NCBI RefSeq assembly: GCF_012273895.1
Contig: NC_052116.1
Coordinates: forward strand, 1,736,001-1,800,000
Source: Zerene cesonia
Taxonomy: Eukaryota; Arthropoda; Insecta; Lepidoptera; Pieridae
DNA: 64,000 bases
Direction: 5' to 3'
Numbering within the stretch: position 1 is the first letter of the stretch; each line of letters opens with the position of its first letter. The notes under the pieces are model-generated. The model saw only the letters and a program-made list of their open reading frames with translations. It searched no databases and was not told the origin of the DNA. Positions 22,240 to 35,105 of this stretch are shown in pieces. The position numbers and the translations under genes are program-made.

Positions 22240-24445
22240 AAAATCTTACACGGAGTCTATTTCGATTATCTTTTCTTAAGATATTAAGTTAATATAAAAC
22301 AAATATTCGTTTAGTATTAAAGGAATATAAATTCATATAATATTAAATATTTAGCCTAGCTCGATTCTATAAAAGTGCTGCAGGATGCCAATCTTCTGAG
22401 GCGACAATAGAATAGACTACGAGAAAATAAATGTGCACTCAAGACTCCAACCAAACTAAAACCCAACTATTATGCTATTTAATTATAATAACCAAAACGT
22501 GATTTTTCATGCTTATCAAAAATTTGAGTACACCAGGTCATTAAGCATGATTGTTATCACACATCATTAATACATATCGCATGCTTGTATCTACCAGTAG
22601 CTTACATTAACCCCTGGCCCTAGAAACAGATCCTACTTAGTTAGTCTTGATTTAAGCTCTAATATTAATTAATTTTAATTGCGTGCGGAACACAGTTTAT
22701 TGCTAATCGCCGTACGAAGCGTTAATAAGGGGCTGCTTCGATTTTGTAAAGGTATTTATTAACTTAATTAGTTTACTGGTGGTACACGTGTTGCTGGAGG
22801 TGAAGATTTTGTTTTTGAAATGTTTAGTCTGTACTATATTGTAAAAAAATATTAATGTTCTAGAAGAATTTTTAGCAAGAAAAAATAATAAACAGAATGC
22901 CGCAAAATCTTTAACGAAGATTTCTTCAAAACATGTACCTAAAAGTACACCCCAATTTTTACCCGTTGAAATAATCAAGATAAATTTACACCTAATCATA
23001 AAGTTATATACACAACTAATTTGCTTAATGAGTCGCGGTACGTGTATACCAGCGCTATAGGAAGCTCTTTCCTTTTTCAGACACCATTGATCCAATTTAG
23101 GATATAACACGATCACACCGTGTATGGATCAACTAATGACAAATACTATTTTTGATGTCATTATATATTGATCGAAAAAACGTGTCGTCGGAATATATTA
23201 GTCGAAAAAATGTACACTTTGGCTAAGTGACATTACTGCGTGTTTTTATAATCTGAGTTGCTCATTCCATGTTGATGCCTGCCTTTTATACCGTATCGAT
23301 TTCATGTTGAGAGGTTGTAATTTTGTACTACGTCTGACGATCACATAAATATTGTTTTTTTTCTTCAAATAAAACCTTTTAATTCTTAACAAATTGAATT
23401 TTTATTTGGCTATATAAAAAGACGGAGTAATATTTATTTATTTGAATTTATTAAACATTGTTATGGATACTTAATTGAAGATATTCAATATTGATATATA
23501 CTGTAAAAATAGTACTTACATCCTAATTTTAACAGAGGTCTTATATAGAATTTTGAAAAAATTTGCTTTCTTAAAATAGAACGACGATTTAGAAACTTTT
23601 TATATTAGAGCTCTTAATTATTTTGAAAGTTTTCTACATAGACTCATTTAAATAAATAATTCTCTTCTCATTCCAATGTATATTATTATAATGGACTATC
23701 AAATTAACTTACCGCCTTTGTGACAGCTCATCATATTTTTTCATACTTTTTACATAGACTCCTTAATGTTCGATAAATGATGCATTTCTATGTAGATTTG
23801 TATTTATCATTTTTCAATTTAAATGCACCAGTTGTATACAAAAACCAAATCATATAATATCCATAAAAGTAACATAAAACAACAATAATTGTTGAAGTAC
23901 AATCAGAGTCACCATCTCTGCAAAATCCACCCTCCAGCCAATACTAAAATACCCTTCGTGCTCCAACGTACTTAGCTCATTCATAAAATAAACAAGGCAT
24001 ATCGCGTGTCTGTACACGCTTTGTTAATTCACCGATGGCTTATTGTGAGGCTTTACGATTATGCCAAATCGCATTTACATGAAATATAATGTTGAAGATC
24101 ACGATGCGATATTGTAGTATCTGTTAATTTAGATGAAATAACGCATGTGTGGGTTTCATAACATTATAGCTACATGCAGGATTATAATATAATTAATGAG
24201 TTTCTTATTAAGCTACAAAACATATGTAATTAGCGACGAGATTCCAAAAATTATGATAAATGGCACTTCACTTAATTTTTTTTCTTTCGTTCTAGCATGT
24301 AATTCAAAAGAACTCGCCGCTGAGTACATGCGCCTTCTTTAAATGAGTACAAATATGCCTCTAATTAAAATACATCAGATTTTACAGAACTTGATACAAA
24401 AAGAGGGGGAAAAAATCGCCTTTGCATGAGCATGCGATAAATACA
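22240..24445. other. largely unique AT-rich DNA, nothing recognised
   Basis: Contains the longest frame outside a gap or a SINE copy (137 codons, minus strand, 22703-23116). It has no domain, signal peptide or composition that would support a gene, and I leave it unannotated. Confidence 0.4.
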
Positions 24446-24450
24446 GCAGT

Positions 24451-24599
24451 CTAGCAGCACTCGCATGGTGCCCGGCTAAAATGTTATCTATATGTTAATC
24501 TATCTTTGCATACAGATCCCAACAGAGGTTTTTGTCTGAAAGAGTAGCAAACATCCATAGATTCTTACACACTTTCGCGTTTATACTACTAGAGAGTAG
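24451..24599 (-). mobile_element. Helitron-like element, degraded
   Basis: Starts CTAGCAG..CGCATGGTGCCCGGCTAAAATG and ends ACACTTTCGCGTTTATACTACTAGAGAG, the order of the GGTAACCC..GGCTAAAA class also seen at 45.7 and 52.2 kb. Both ends are eroded. Confidence 0.45.
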
Positions 24600-24604
24600 T
24601 TCTT

Positions 24605-25735
24605 ATCTGGTTGTTTCTTGACAAGATGGAAAACAATACTAAGATGGCGGGTTGTAGGCCCAGAATGCCCTTTTATCACTTTTCTATTTACGCTTTTTTA
24701 CCATTACATAGTTTTAAGTTACAAGGCACGAGGAAATTTAATACAAGTTTTGTTTGTTATGTTAATGCAGAGAGAGTGATTTGATATTTGAGAGATGTGA
24801 TTTTACGTGTCGAAATAATATTATATTTTTAGATTTATTTGATTTTATTACTAAATCTTATAAAGGATAGATCCAAATCGAATCAGATTTTGCGTTTACC
24901 TGCTATGAAACATGTAGGTACATCAGTTTATTCACTTAAAAATGTTGATTTAAAATAATTATAATATTTATTGTTTCAGATAACTACAAAAAAGGCGCTT
25001 ATATCTTCTCTCAACATCAACACTGAATAAAGGCGAACCGAGGTCTGTTTAAAAAATCTTTTTATTTATACTCATACAGCGATAAAAAGTATAGAGTTCT
25101 TAGATAGACTTAATATTAATTAACAAACAAAGTAATACATTTTTTGTCTCCTAGAATGTACAATGTTCCGGGGTAATACCATTGGAAAATACTTGTCGCA
25201 TCCGTGGCTAACGGTAACATTGATTAAAACCAGCAAAAAGTATATTATCAACCTTATGCACTTGGAATAAGGCGCCAGCGAGCGTCGTAGATTGCTGGTG
25301 GATGAGATTAATACATTTTTTAATCATTGAATTCAACAATAAGCACTCGATCACGGGCTGACAAGCGAGTTTTTTGTGGCACGTGTCGAGATAACGAAAA
25401 AATAAAGGAATCCAGTCGCGTTCCGGATTTTAAAGACAGGCCTGTGTCGTGATGGGATTTATATCTTCTTATGGTAGTTTTATTGGCGTTGTATAGGCTT
25501 TAGGAAATAATCTGTGGCTTGTTCTGTGAGTAAAAGATAAAGTGTTAATGTGGCAGCCGATAACTTGCGGCCGAGATGCAATGTAGAATATAAACTGAGG
25601 GATTAATTTAATGTTTTGATACAATAAAAATATTTAAAATTTATCTTCCTTGTTATATTTTATTCAATAATTTCAATGTTTCTAACATGTGCTAAATTAA
25701 TATTTTGTTATAAAGTCTTTATGAATTCTATCCTA
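24605..25735. other. mostly unique DNA with a GC-richer centre
   Basis: GC-richer stretch at about 25265-25450 (GGCGCCAGCGAGCG, CACGTGTCGAG, CCAGTCGCGTTCCGG) without a clear frame. AAGATGGCGG occurs near 24642. Nothing can be assigned. Confidence 0.3.
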
Positions 25736-25737
25736 CT

Positions 25738-25939
25738 TCCTACTAATATCATAAATGTGAAAGTTTGTAAGGATGTGTGTGTGTGTTTGTTACACTTTCA
25801 TGCAAAAACTGCTGAACCGATTGCAATGAAATTTGGTACGTAGACAGCTGGACAATTGGAATAACATATAGGCAACTTTTTATAGTGATGTTCCTACGGG
25901 ATACGGACTTACGCGGGTGAAACCGCAGGGCGCAGCCAG
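25738..25939 (+). mobile_element. Helitron-like element, near-complete
   Basis: TCCTACTAATATCATAAATGTG start, a GTGTGTGTGTTTGTTAC segment, CTGCTGAACCGATTGCAATGAAATTTGGTACGTAGACAGCTGGACAATTGGAATAACATA-type middle, TTCCTACGGGATACGGACTTACGCGG and a changed end CCAG (usually CTAG). The following T fits the AT target; the preceding base is T in place of A. Confidence 0.75.
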
Positions 25940-25944
25940 TTTAA

Positions 25945-26785
25945 TTATAAAGTGAAAACAATATCCTCATTCAACCTGTAATTCAATTGATAAAATTAAT
26001 TAAGTCGATGTGACATTTCTGTCTAAAAAATTTTTGTCATCATAAAAAATATTCATTTGAACTTTTTTTAAAAATATTAAATACCAGTTCCTTACTCACT
26101 CTACATTTGGAAGGTATTTAAGTTCTTTAGAATATAAATTTACTATTCTTAAACACATGTATAGGATTTAAAAATACCTAACAGCGTAAAATACTGCGCC
26201 TTGTCATGACCGCTGAATTTACAGCAGTTATAGGCATAAGACTATTATTTTCTAGGGCTTTCCATCAAAGGCGATCTGATACGCTGTTTCGGTTTGGAAA
26301 AGACAGTGTGAACGCGGCCTCTTTGATTTAAAACGACTTGTGGTAAATAATGTAGCCGCTTTTGCAGAAATTGCCCTTAAGTTTTCGAATTATTCTTGTT
26401 CTATTAAGTGTTTATTAAAAACCAGTTTATAGTAGCTGTTTTATTTTAAATGTTGTGTAGAATTAAATTATTTCACCGCCTTGTAATAATTTTTTGAGTT
26501 GCCTTATATAGAAATGGGATTTGTTGGGGTTGCTTTGCTGAGATTGTTGCCAGCGATAAAGCAGCCCTATACTGTTAAAGATATTGTTAAATTTTACTGT
26601 CCTATATAGATTCCGTTGATAAAGATAAACCAAGGAATGAATTTGTACACTTGATTTTTGAATATCCACAACATATTATATTTTATACAATGCTGCTTCT
26701 TTCTTCTAAAAATCCAAACAAATCAATAAATAATTTTCAACCAATGCATCTATTTTTTTTTTAATATGAAACACATATATGTTTT
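25945..26785. other. AT-rich unique DNA, nothing recognised
   Basis: No supported feature. Confidence 0.4.
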
Positions 26786-26790
26786 GTATG

Positions 26791-27094
26791 TGGTAGTCGA
26801 GCACGCTTCGGCACGAATTGTGCCAGCTCGCACCGGGGAAGTACCACACCCCCACAGGAGACCGGCTTGAAATAGCATTCTGCCGTGTTTAGTTCGGTGA
26901 GTGGGGGAGCTGGAGGCCTATATCCTTTTCCTTACCCTTCCCAGTCCTTTCCTTTATTCCTATCGCCAATCATTTCTTAATCCCTTCCCAATAAGTCGGC
27001 AATCCATTTGTAGAGGCGTAAGGACTGCAATGGACGCGGTGGTAGCGCTTACCATCAGGCGTCCCACCAGCTCCATTGCCGACTGTAACATAAA

Positions 27095-27103
<9 letters not shown>
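26791..27103 (+). repeat. SINE-like element, GCAACTGAGCTGG family, near full length
   Basis: Head GTAGTCGAGCACGCTTCGGCACG, CAGCTCGCACCGGGGAAGTACCAC, ACCGGCTTGAAATAGCATTCTG, GAGTGGGGGAGCTGGAGGCC, the pyrimidine-rich middle, GCGCTTACCATCAGGCG and CACCAGCTCCATTGCC, ending in 12 A (27092-27103). With 27169-27410 it forms an inverted pair. Confidence 0.8.

Positions 27104-27133
<30 letters not shown>
27103..27133. repeat. (AT)n microsatellite
   Basis: About fifteen AT units directly following the SINE poly-A, as often arises from a degenerating tail. Confidence 0.9.
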
Positions 27134-27136
<3 letters not shown>

Positions 27137-27168
27137 GTGTATGTGAGTGTCGATTGTTGTTATATCAA

Positions 27169-27410
27169 TTGTAGAGGCAGGGCCCCTACAATGAGTTGCC
27201 TTTTTTAAGTGATAAGGGATCAATAAATAGTTATCGACAGAAAAAAAGGAATGGCCCATTCCTGGAAGGGTACGGTTATAGGTAGGGATATGGGCCTCCT
27301 CCACTCACCTACTAAATACAGTAGCACTCGCATGCACCCTCTGTCGAGGAGTAGTACCATCCCCGGTGTGAGCTGGCCTAATTCGTGCCGAAGCGTGCTC
27401 GACATCCCAC
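27169..27410 (-). repeat. SINE-like element, GCAACTGAGCTGG family, 3'-incomplete
   Basis: Read leftward it gives GATGTCGAGCACGCTTCGGCACG, AGCTCACACCGGGGATGGTAC, GAGTGGAGGAGGCCC, then the degraded middle and GCAACTCATTGTAGGGGCCCTGCC. Opposite orientation to the copy 65 bp to its left. Confidence 0.7.
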
Positions 27411-27414
27411 ATAA

Positions 27415-28355
27415 AGTGATAATTATGATCGCACGTTAATATCAAATCTTTGCTAGTTATTTGCGACTAAACTGCAAGAAGTTCATTGATAACCCTGACA
27501 ACATCTCAGGTGCAGGATCAAACACAATAATTACATGTTGCATTGTTTTACATACACGTGACGTTTAGCACGTCGCTCATTCAGCTTCAAATCGCTGTTA
27601 TTACACAAAACTGTCACTGTACACAATAATTTGGTCGAGATTATTATCTGAATCCTTGCTTGACCTTTACGAAACTTAACGCTCGCCCGTACACGCCCTA
27701 AGGGGCAATAGGAAGATAAATGTCAAAGATAGTAAAATGATATTACTGTGGGTGCGATAGTTTGAAAATTTACGTACCTACTCATGTAGTGTCGAAATTG
27801 TGAAGGAATTTGATTCGGAAATTATGGCGGCCGCTTTGCTTAATGTTCTTGTAGATTTTGACAGACTTTTGTAATAGATTTATATTGTCATGGGCTTATA
27901 TTCGTATAATGTATCTTTGTAGAATTTACTATCAGATTTATTGTAACATTTGTAGTAGTTATTTATTACAATTTCAAATGTTGAGTTGCAATGGATGACA
28001 CATTATCTCGAAAGATATTTTCTATGGTATTCCGTAATGGTTTAATTCTCATAGACACTGCGTCATACAAAAAGAAAATATGTCCCATCCATAGTATTAA
28101 CTTATTGATTAAAACTGTACTACATAAAATCCAGCTAATTGTATATAATTTTGCTTAAAAAATAACTTGTATAATGCAGCAATAAATACTTGAACAAGTT
28201 GTCAATTAGACTCCGGCTGAGCCGTCTAATTACAGATGAAAAAATTAACAAGATAGGACTACAGCACACGCTGCGTTCTTAGAATCACAACTCACAAATA
28301 TAAAGACGAATAATTTTGGACGGATAAATGAAAATTTGGCACTAAAACATTAACT
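27415..28355. other. AT-rich unique DNA up to the gap
   Basis: No supported gene or repeat. Confidence 0.4.
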
Positions 28356-29355
28356 NNNNNNNNNNNNNNNNNNNNNNNNNNNNNNNNNNNNNNNNNNNNN
28401 NNNNNNNNNNNNNNNNNNNNNNNNNNNNNNNNNNNNNNNNNNNNNNNNNNNNNNNNNNNNNNNNNNNNNNNNNNNNNNNNNNNNNNNNNNNNNNNNNNNN
28501 NNNNNNNNNNNNNNNNNNNNNNNNNNNNNNNNNNNNNNNNNNNNNNNNNNNNNNNNNNNNNNNNNNNNNNNNNNNNNNNNNNNNNNNNNNNNNNNNNNNN
28601 NNNNNNNNNNNNNNNNNNNNNNNNNNNNNNNNNNNNNNNNNNNNNNNNNNNNNNNNNNNNNNNNNNNNNNNNNNNNNNNNNNNNNNNNNNNNNNNNNNNN
28701 NNNNNNNNNNNNNNNNNNNNNNNNNNNNNNNNNNNNNNNNNNNNNNNNNNNNNNNNNNNNNNNNNNNNNNNNNNNNNNNNNNNNNNNNNNNNNNNNNNNN
28801 NNNNNNNNNNNNNNNNNNNNNNNNNNNNNNNNNNNNNNNNNNNNNNNNNNNNNNNNNNNNNNNNNNNNNNNNNNNNNNNNNNNNNNNNNNNNNNNNNNNN
28901 NNNNNNNNNNNNNNNNNNNNNNNNNNNNNNNNNNNNNNNNNNNNNNNNNNNNNNNNNNNNNNNNNNNNNNNNNNNNNNNNNNNNNNNNNNNNNNNNNNNN
29001 NNNNNNNNNNNNNNNNNNNNNNNNNNNNNNNNNNNNNNNNNNNNNNNNNNNNNNNNNNNNNNNNNNNNNNNNNNNNNNNNNNNNNNNNNNNNNNNNNNNN
29101 NNNNNNNNNNNNNNNNNNNNNNNNNNNNNNNNNNNNNNNNNNNNNNNNNNNNNNNNNNNNNNNNNNNNNNNNNNNNNNNNNNNNNNNNNNNNNNNNNNNN
29201 NNNNNNNNNNNNNNNNNNNNNNNNNNNNNNNNNNNNNNNNNNNNNNNNNNNNNNNNNNNNNNNNNNNNNNNNNNNNNNNNNNNNNNNNNNNNNNNNNNNN
29301 NNNNNNNNNNNNNNNNNNNNNNNNNNNNNNNNNNNNNNNNNNNNNNNNNNNNNNN
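28356..29355. other. assembly gap of exactly 1000 N
   Basis: All bases are N. The round length suggests a placeholder of unknown true size. The 340-codon open frame across it is an artefact of N translation. Confidence 0.99.
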
Positions 29356-29359
29356 ACTT

Positions 29360-31340
29360 TGGAAGAATACAAGTGTTTATGATGTTTCAGACATACAAAA
29401 GAAGTACAGTGATCTTGTGAATATTTTTCACAATATTTTTCAGGGCGAGAAAGAATGCATTTGAGCTATTTAAATTCATATCAATAATAAATCAACCACC
29501 TAGCTAAAAAAAGCAGCTAGCTCTATATTATAATACAAAATGAACTATGTTTTGAAATCATATGAATGTAATTTATAATTCGTATAAACGCCGATATTAC
29601 AGATAAATGAAATCCCTACTTAATGCCTATTACTACAAAAGTTAATGCAGATATATAGTGTCTCAGCTTTAGTGTATAATCAAAAGAAAGTGTAAGTATT
29701 TATCTTGAAAAACTATAAGTTCCATTGATCATAGTGTCTCCAAATCCGGGACAGATATACGAGTATACAATTTCTATTACTAAAATACTAAATACATTCC
29801 AAGACAAGTTCAAAGAACTATAGACAAACGGAATACCAACGAACCGGGATATTGTGTTTTATTCTCAGAAATCGCATTAAAGGCCTCTAAACCGCGCCGT
29901 CAGACCGCGGCCTAAGATCGAATTGAGCCACTCTATCGGATGGCAACATTAATATACCTCCTGATGTGCTGGTGATTATTTACGAACGCAGCGATTTTCT
30001 GTGAACGCGATATCAGAACTTTAATGGCTTGTAATGCGAGATAAATGGACAAAAAGATAAATAGAAAGATAGACGTGGGTATTAAATGATACATTTGTTC
30101 TGAAGATTTAGATTTGCATTTATTTTTTAGTAGTGATCGTTTACTATTGAAGCATTCAATTCACTGTATTAACCGTCGTTTTATTTTTAAGAGTTCACAG
30201 ATTTATTTAAATATTACATACATTTTATTCCATGGATTAAATTAATTCAGCGTAGACTTATATGTGGGCAAAAGAGACCAGACACAGACTTTCACATTTA
30301 TAATTTGTATGGATGGCTAGTATGCACATAGCCTAATGTAAAATCATACAATAACTTAGATTTCTATAGACACGGTATTTTAATACGCTAGTTTCGCGTG
30401 TACCAATAAAATCTCAGCTTTAGTAGCAAATGGTCAGTTTGCTTTCGCAGTGTGGCCTTAGCCTATCGATTTTAAAACACGATTTTACGATCTTCACTTT
30501 TCACTTTTATCCATGCCTCGTACGTATTATCCCTCTCCACAATTCGTAAAATATAATCAATTTAAATTATTAGCATAATATCATAAACCCTTCTAAAATA
30601 AAACCCAACAATAATTAAACCTGTAAATATTTTTTGAAACTAGAAATATTTAAGCGTTTCGAACACTTAACAGCGAGCACACGGCGTTGAGAGATCGCGT
30701 ATCTTACAGAAATAACAAAAGGATATCATTTTAAAAACATAACAAAAATAGCAAAGATAGCCCTTTATTACACTTTACCCGACAATCGCTATTCTACATC
30801 GTTTATTGAAAAGTTAACGTAACTAAAACACTAAAAGTCAAACAGAGAGCCAGTAGACGCTACCATATAAGCGTGCGATATTTTATCGACTACCATTAAA
30901 ACTTAATAAAAGTTTTGTATTTTACCGCCGACCATTTTGCCCAGGTGTCAATAAAGATACACGCCTTAATGATCCTCTACTTAAGTCATAACACTAACCA
31001 TTTCAACATCTCACTATGCTTGCACTCAACACGTTTTTCTACACGGCCAATAAAACAAACTGGAACCGATATATTTGCGAGCAATAGGGAAGGTTAAAAG
31101 CTATTTGAATGCAAATACCCAATTGAGCCGTTTACGGTGAAACTCACGACTTATTGCCGTAAATTAAGCGTTTGTTCAATCGTTTTGAAAGTGTATTGAA
31201 TGTTGTTGCCAGGGGCGTGAGGGCACGGGGCCTTGGGGTCCTAACCATTTGGGGCCCTACCTGCCTTGTAGAGATATGTACGGAATAATACAGTGAATTG
31301 GTAGTTACTTTTGACAATAGGAAGTAAGCGCTTTGGCTTA
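29360..31340. other. AT-rich unique DNA, nothing recognised
   Basis: About 2 kb without a supported gene or repeat. A GC-rich spot at about 31205-31262 (GGGGCGTGAGGGCACGGGGCC) has no clear frame and may be part of an old repeat. Confidence 0.4.
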
Positions 31341-31345
31341 CGTAA

Positions 31346-31544
31346 TCCTACTAATATTATAAACGCGTAAATTTGTAATGATGTGTGTGTGTTTGTTACT
31401 CCTTTACGCAAAAACTACTCAACCGATTGCAATTAAATTTGGTACGTAGACAGCTGGACAATTGGAATAACATATAGGCAATTTTTATCCCGATATTCCT
31501 ACGGGATACGGACTTACGCGGGTGAAACCGCGGGGCGCAGCTAG
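31346..31544 (+). mobile_element. Helitron-like element, complete-looking
   Basis: Starts TCCTACTAATATTATAAACG after an A. It contains ATGTGTGTGTGTTTGTTAC, CTACTCAACCGATTGCAATTAAATTTGGTACGTAGACAGCTGGACAA and TTATCCCGATATTCCTACGGG. It ends with stem CGCGG (31517-31521), loop GTGAAA, stem CCGCG (31528-31532), 8 nt, and CTAG (31541-31544) before a T. All four Helitron hallmarks (5' TC, 3' hairpin, CTRR, AT target) are visible. No coding capacity; mobilised in trans if active. Confidence 0.85.
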
Positions 31545-31549
31545 TCTAA

Positions 31550-34250
31550 AATAATTGTGTTTGAAAGCGTTTAAAAACAATTATAATATTATTAATTACC
31601 ACTTAGTCTTCAACGCAAGTAGCGATTTGGTTTTAATAAAATTTCCTTCACCTTTACGGTCAAAAAAGAATTTCTCTAAAACCTGATGCTATACAGGACC
31701 TCTTGTGATTGAATCCACGCCTGCCAAAAGCTCGCTCGCTCTATAATTAACTCAATAACCACATATACTTCAGCAAGATGTCTAAACTTGTGTATTGTTA
31801 GTTGAAACTGGACATCTAACAGACAGACACACAAACGTCGCTCTTTTAAAAGCCCGCTTGAAAGACGAGGAAGTTTTTTCAAATAGTTAATGCGTTGTAA
31901 CTTATTGGTAAATGATGAAATAAACCCTCAGATAATCATCTCTAATTTCAATTCAATTGAGTTGATCCACTTGAGTGTCGTAATCGTGGCAAAAAGTAAA
32001 TATATTTCTATTTATTGTATTTCAAAGTTATAAAATAAAAATACATCCCTTTTTATTCGATTCGTAATAATTTTTTTTTTTTGTTTATTCCAGCTACTAT
32101 GGAACTTTTAGATTTTTAAAAGAAGATTACTAAAAATGAAAATAATTTCAACACGTAAACAGTAATTGTTTGCTAATAGCAATATCGTTTAATGTAAGAA
32201 AAAGCATTATAGTGGTATCGATAGAGAGCCATATTTGGTACAGGGTAATGGTAGTATTATGGGTGATAACCATTCCATATGGGGGGGTAACCTGTTGCAT
32301 ATTTCCACGTTTTTGTTCAAGACATGAATAGGTGTGATATATTACTGCTTTTTAATACGGATGCAGTTACTTTTTTATAAACAGATAAGTGGACGTCTTC
32401 CCTAAAGCCTTGTATTCATGGTGTACATTTGTTGCGCATCAGTTGATCAACAATGTTGCTGATAACTGTGTTCAAATGTTGACGCTCTTCGCATGAGAAC
32501 ATTTCAATATGCGTTGTATTCAGAAACACACAGTTTTCAGAAACATGTTGAAAGCAACTCCTCAAAGTGCAGAATGGAGCTTATTGCAAAACAAATGTTT
32601 ACCGTGAATACGCGGTTTTATGGTACGCCGTAGCTAACTGTAATAAAAAGTATGACATAAAAGTTAAAAATACAATGCAAACCGTGCTGCGTTAATTATT
32701 AAAAATATGTTTCTTGTTGTCCTAATAATCCGGGTGATACTGGTACATCTTAAAGCAGTACTAATTCCAGAGTAGGAAAGTGACGGCGCTGGATGACGTA
32801 TATATCTCTGTCTTTATATATGAAACTGTTTTTGTGACCTCATCAGCATATTAAAAGTCACAATGTTCTAGAATCTAGATTATATAAAACATTCCGCTTT
32901 TCAAACATTTGTTTTGATCTAATCATCGAAGTTTAAGAACAAGAAAGATTAGGAAACCGATAGTATTTGTATTCGTGTTGGGTCACAAATGGGGTCAAAC
33001 GATAGAGGCATAATGAGGGGCAAGATCCGATGCTATCTCTAGGAAGCCAACGCCGTATCGCGCTAATCTGCTATTTGCATATTCGACGCATTGCTCGTAC
33101 CAAAGCTTAGGGTTGCTACTTCACGAAAAGCGATCGATGTAATTACTAATTGATGGAAAAATATTAGCTCCCATGGAAACAGTGGCCTGATTGATGATAG
33201 TGCAGGATTAAAATTACGTTATACCCGTTTTAAATTATTATTTTACTAATTTAACTTTAGACACGGCAGTGCCCCGCCAAGTCGGGCAAAAGCGACACGA
33301 CCATACTATTATTTTCACGTAGCAACGCAGTCCATATAATTTACTACAAGAATTGTTTTTGTATTATCTTCATATTACGTCATGTAAACATCATGTTTTG
33401 TGCATGTTTTGTGTTGGACAGTCCTAATGACTCTTCTGTCATTTAAACACTTAAGTCATTTAAGCTGTCCGAGGGATAAGTTATGTTTAAAAGACAATTT
33501 TTTTGTTTGAAAACTCTTTAGATAGACAATAAAGTGACTAAAACTTGTTTGTATTTCGTGTTTGTTTTATTTAATCGTCTTTATATAATAACATCAACAT
33601 ATGTGAATAGATAAATGGTTGTTCTTTACAACAAGGCTCTGAATGTATTTCGTACCGACAGCGAAACACGTGCAATTTACTATTATATTTATTCTTACGT
33701 GTTACTATTAGACTATGACTCTCAACTATTTTCGAATAATAAAAATGAATAAATTATTGGATTCAACCTTTTTATTTTACTTGTACAGAGTTATAAATCT
33801 ACACTCTAGAGTTATTTATAGACATCAAGCAATACTCGGAAGTAAATATTTAATATCATCATATTGTATTTACATGTTATATATATTGTATTAGCAAAAA
33901 TGTAAATGCCACCAACACACGCAGGCGGATTGCATGCGGTTACAACCCTATGAAAAAAACTTCAATCATAATATACCTATTTCGCTTGAAAGTTCTTAAT
34001 GTTAAATTAATTACGTGCATTACTAAAATATACATTAAACTTATATATAATTAATAAAATAGATAAATTTAATGAAATCCATACTTTGAAAGTCCGTTTA
34101 ATTTATAACATTATTTATATTAGAATCACTTTCCAGTGAGGTCTATCTAATGGGCAGAATATACTTTTAATTAACCTAATCAATGAAATTAAAAATTAAA
34201 CACAGCCACGCTACATTTCCAATGATATCTATTACTTACCCTCATCTTTA
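31550..34250. other. largely unique AT-rich DNA
   Basis: No gene recognised. 32400-32530 is rich in self-complementary words (TTGATCAA, GTTGCTGATAACTG, CAGAAACACACAG) and may be an old repeat. Otherwise nothing. Confidence 0.35.
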
Positions 34251-34256
34251 CCTTAT

Positions 34257-34332
34257 CTCATCATTATCATCATCAGCCCATGTTCCACTGATGGGCCACA
34301 GGCCTCCTATGAGACTTGATGCCATAATCCGA
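34257..34332 (-). repeat. SINE 3' tail fragment with GATGAT end
   Basis: CATCATTATCATCATCAGCCCATGTTCCACTGATGGGCCACAGGCCTCCTATGAG is the complement of CTCATAGGAGGCCTGTG..CCCA.CAGTGG.AACATGGGCTGATGATG, the 3' end of the tRNA-derived SINE at 48.3 kb. It is 5'-truncated. Confidence 0.7.
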
Positions 34333-34964
34333 ATTGAGAGCTATTTTAAAATAAAAGTTATTTTACTATTTGTTAAAGTCGAACTCTCTCTGTGCTGAAT
34401 TTCATATATGTTTTTATTGAGACATAAAATGCGTCGCACATTTAAATAAATATCCCACAAAAAACTATCATATTAGCAAGAATCTATTAAAATCTTGCCC
34501 AAAGCGCATTACGCAATAATATTAACAACAAAACATATAAACACGAATTATATGCAATTCCAGCATCAAATACAAAAGGGCTGGCAAGTGCATGGACCGT
34601 AAAGCCGATACATATCGCGTAATGATTGATGCAGGTGCCTATTTGCCGGACTAGTTCCATCTCTTAGATACATGGCTAGAGCATCCGCGTTTTGAGTTTT
34701 CCAGATATATAGTATTTATACAGGCATAAAAAGGCGATTTTAAAAAAATATTTAGCGTCTATTTTGTTATAAATTAAATTTAAGCCTCGTTTCGATTTCG
34801 CCCTTTGTTGAGAGCCACAGCATATTTCGATTGTATCGCTACTGGTACCCAAGACATCTTTTATCACCATCATCATCATTTTTCCGCGAACAATAATTAC
34901 TGAAATAAACTAAGAAAAAATACATAATTATAATTAAATCCTCCATATTTGTATTATTTTCACA

Positions 34965-35105
34965 TCCTTACCAGTCCTTTCCTTTACTCCCGTCGTCCTA
35001 ATCTTTTACCTCTTAAAAGTAGTAGGCTCTATGCAAATATGCATGTGCCATGGGCATCGCTTACCATCAAACGCACCACCACTTCACTCTAGCATATAAA
35101 AATTC
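34965..35105 (+). repeat. SINE-like fragment, GCAACTGAGCTGG family
   Basis: CCAGTCCTTTCCTTTACTCCCGTCG, CTCTTAAAAGTAG, ATGGGCATCGCTTACCATCAAACGCACCACC and a terminal CATATAAAAA. It is 5'-truncated and diverged. Confidence 0.65.

Noticed and set aside
22703..23116. 137-codon minus-strand frame as a gene
   Set aside because: No domain, signal peptide, codon-use contrast or splice context. A frame of this length can arise by chance in 64 kb of six-frame sequence.
28350..29372. 340-codon open frame on the minus strand
   Set aside because: It is almost entirely N. The frame exists only because N codons cannot be stops.
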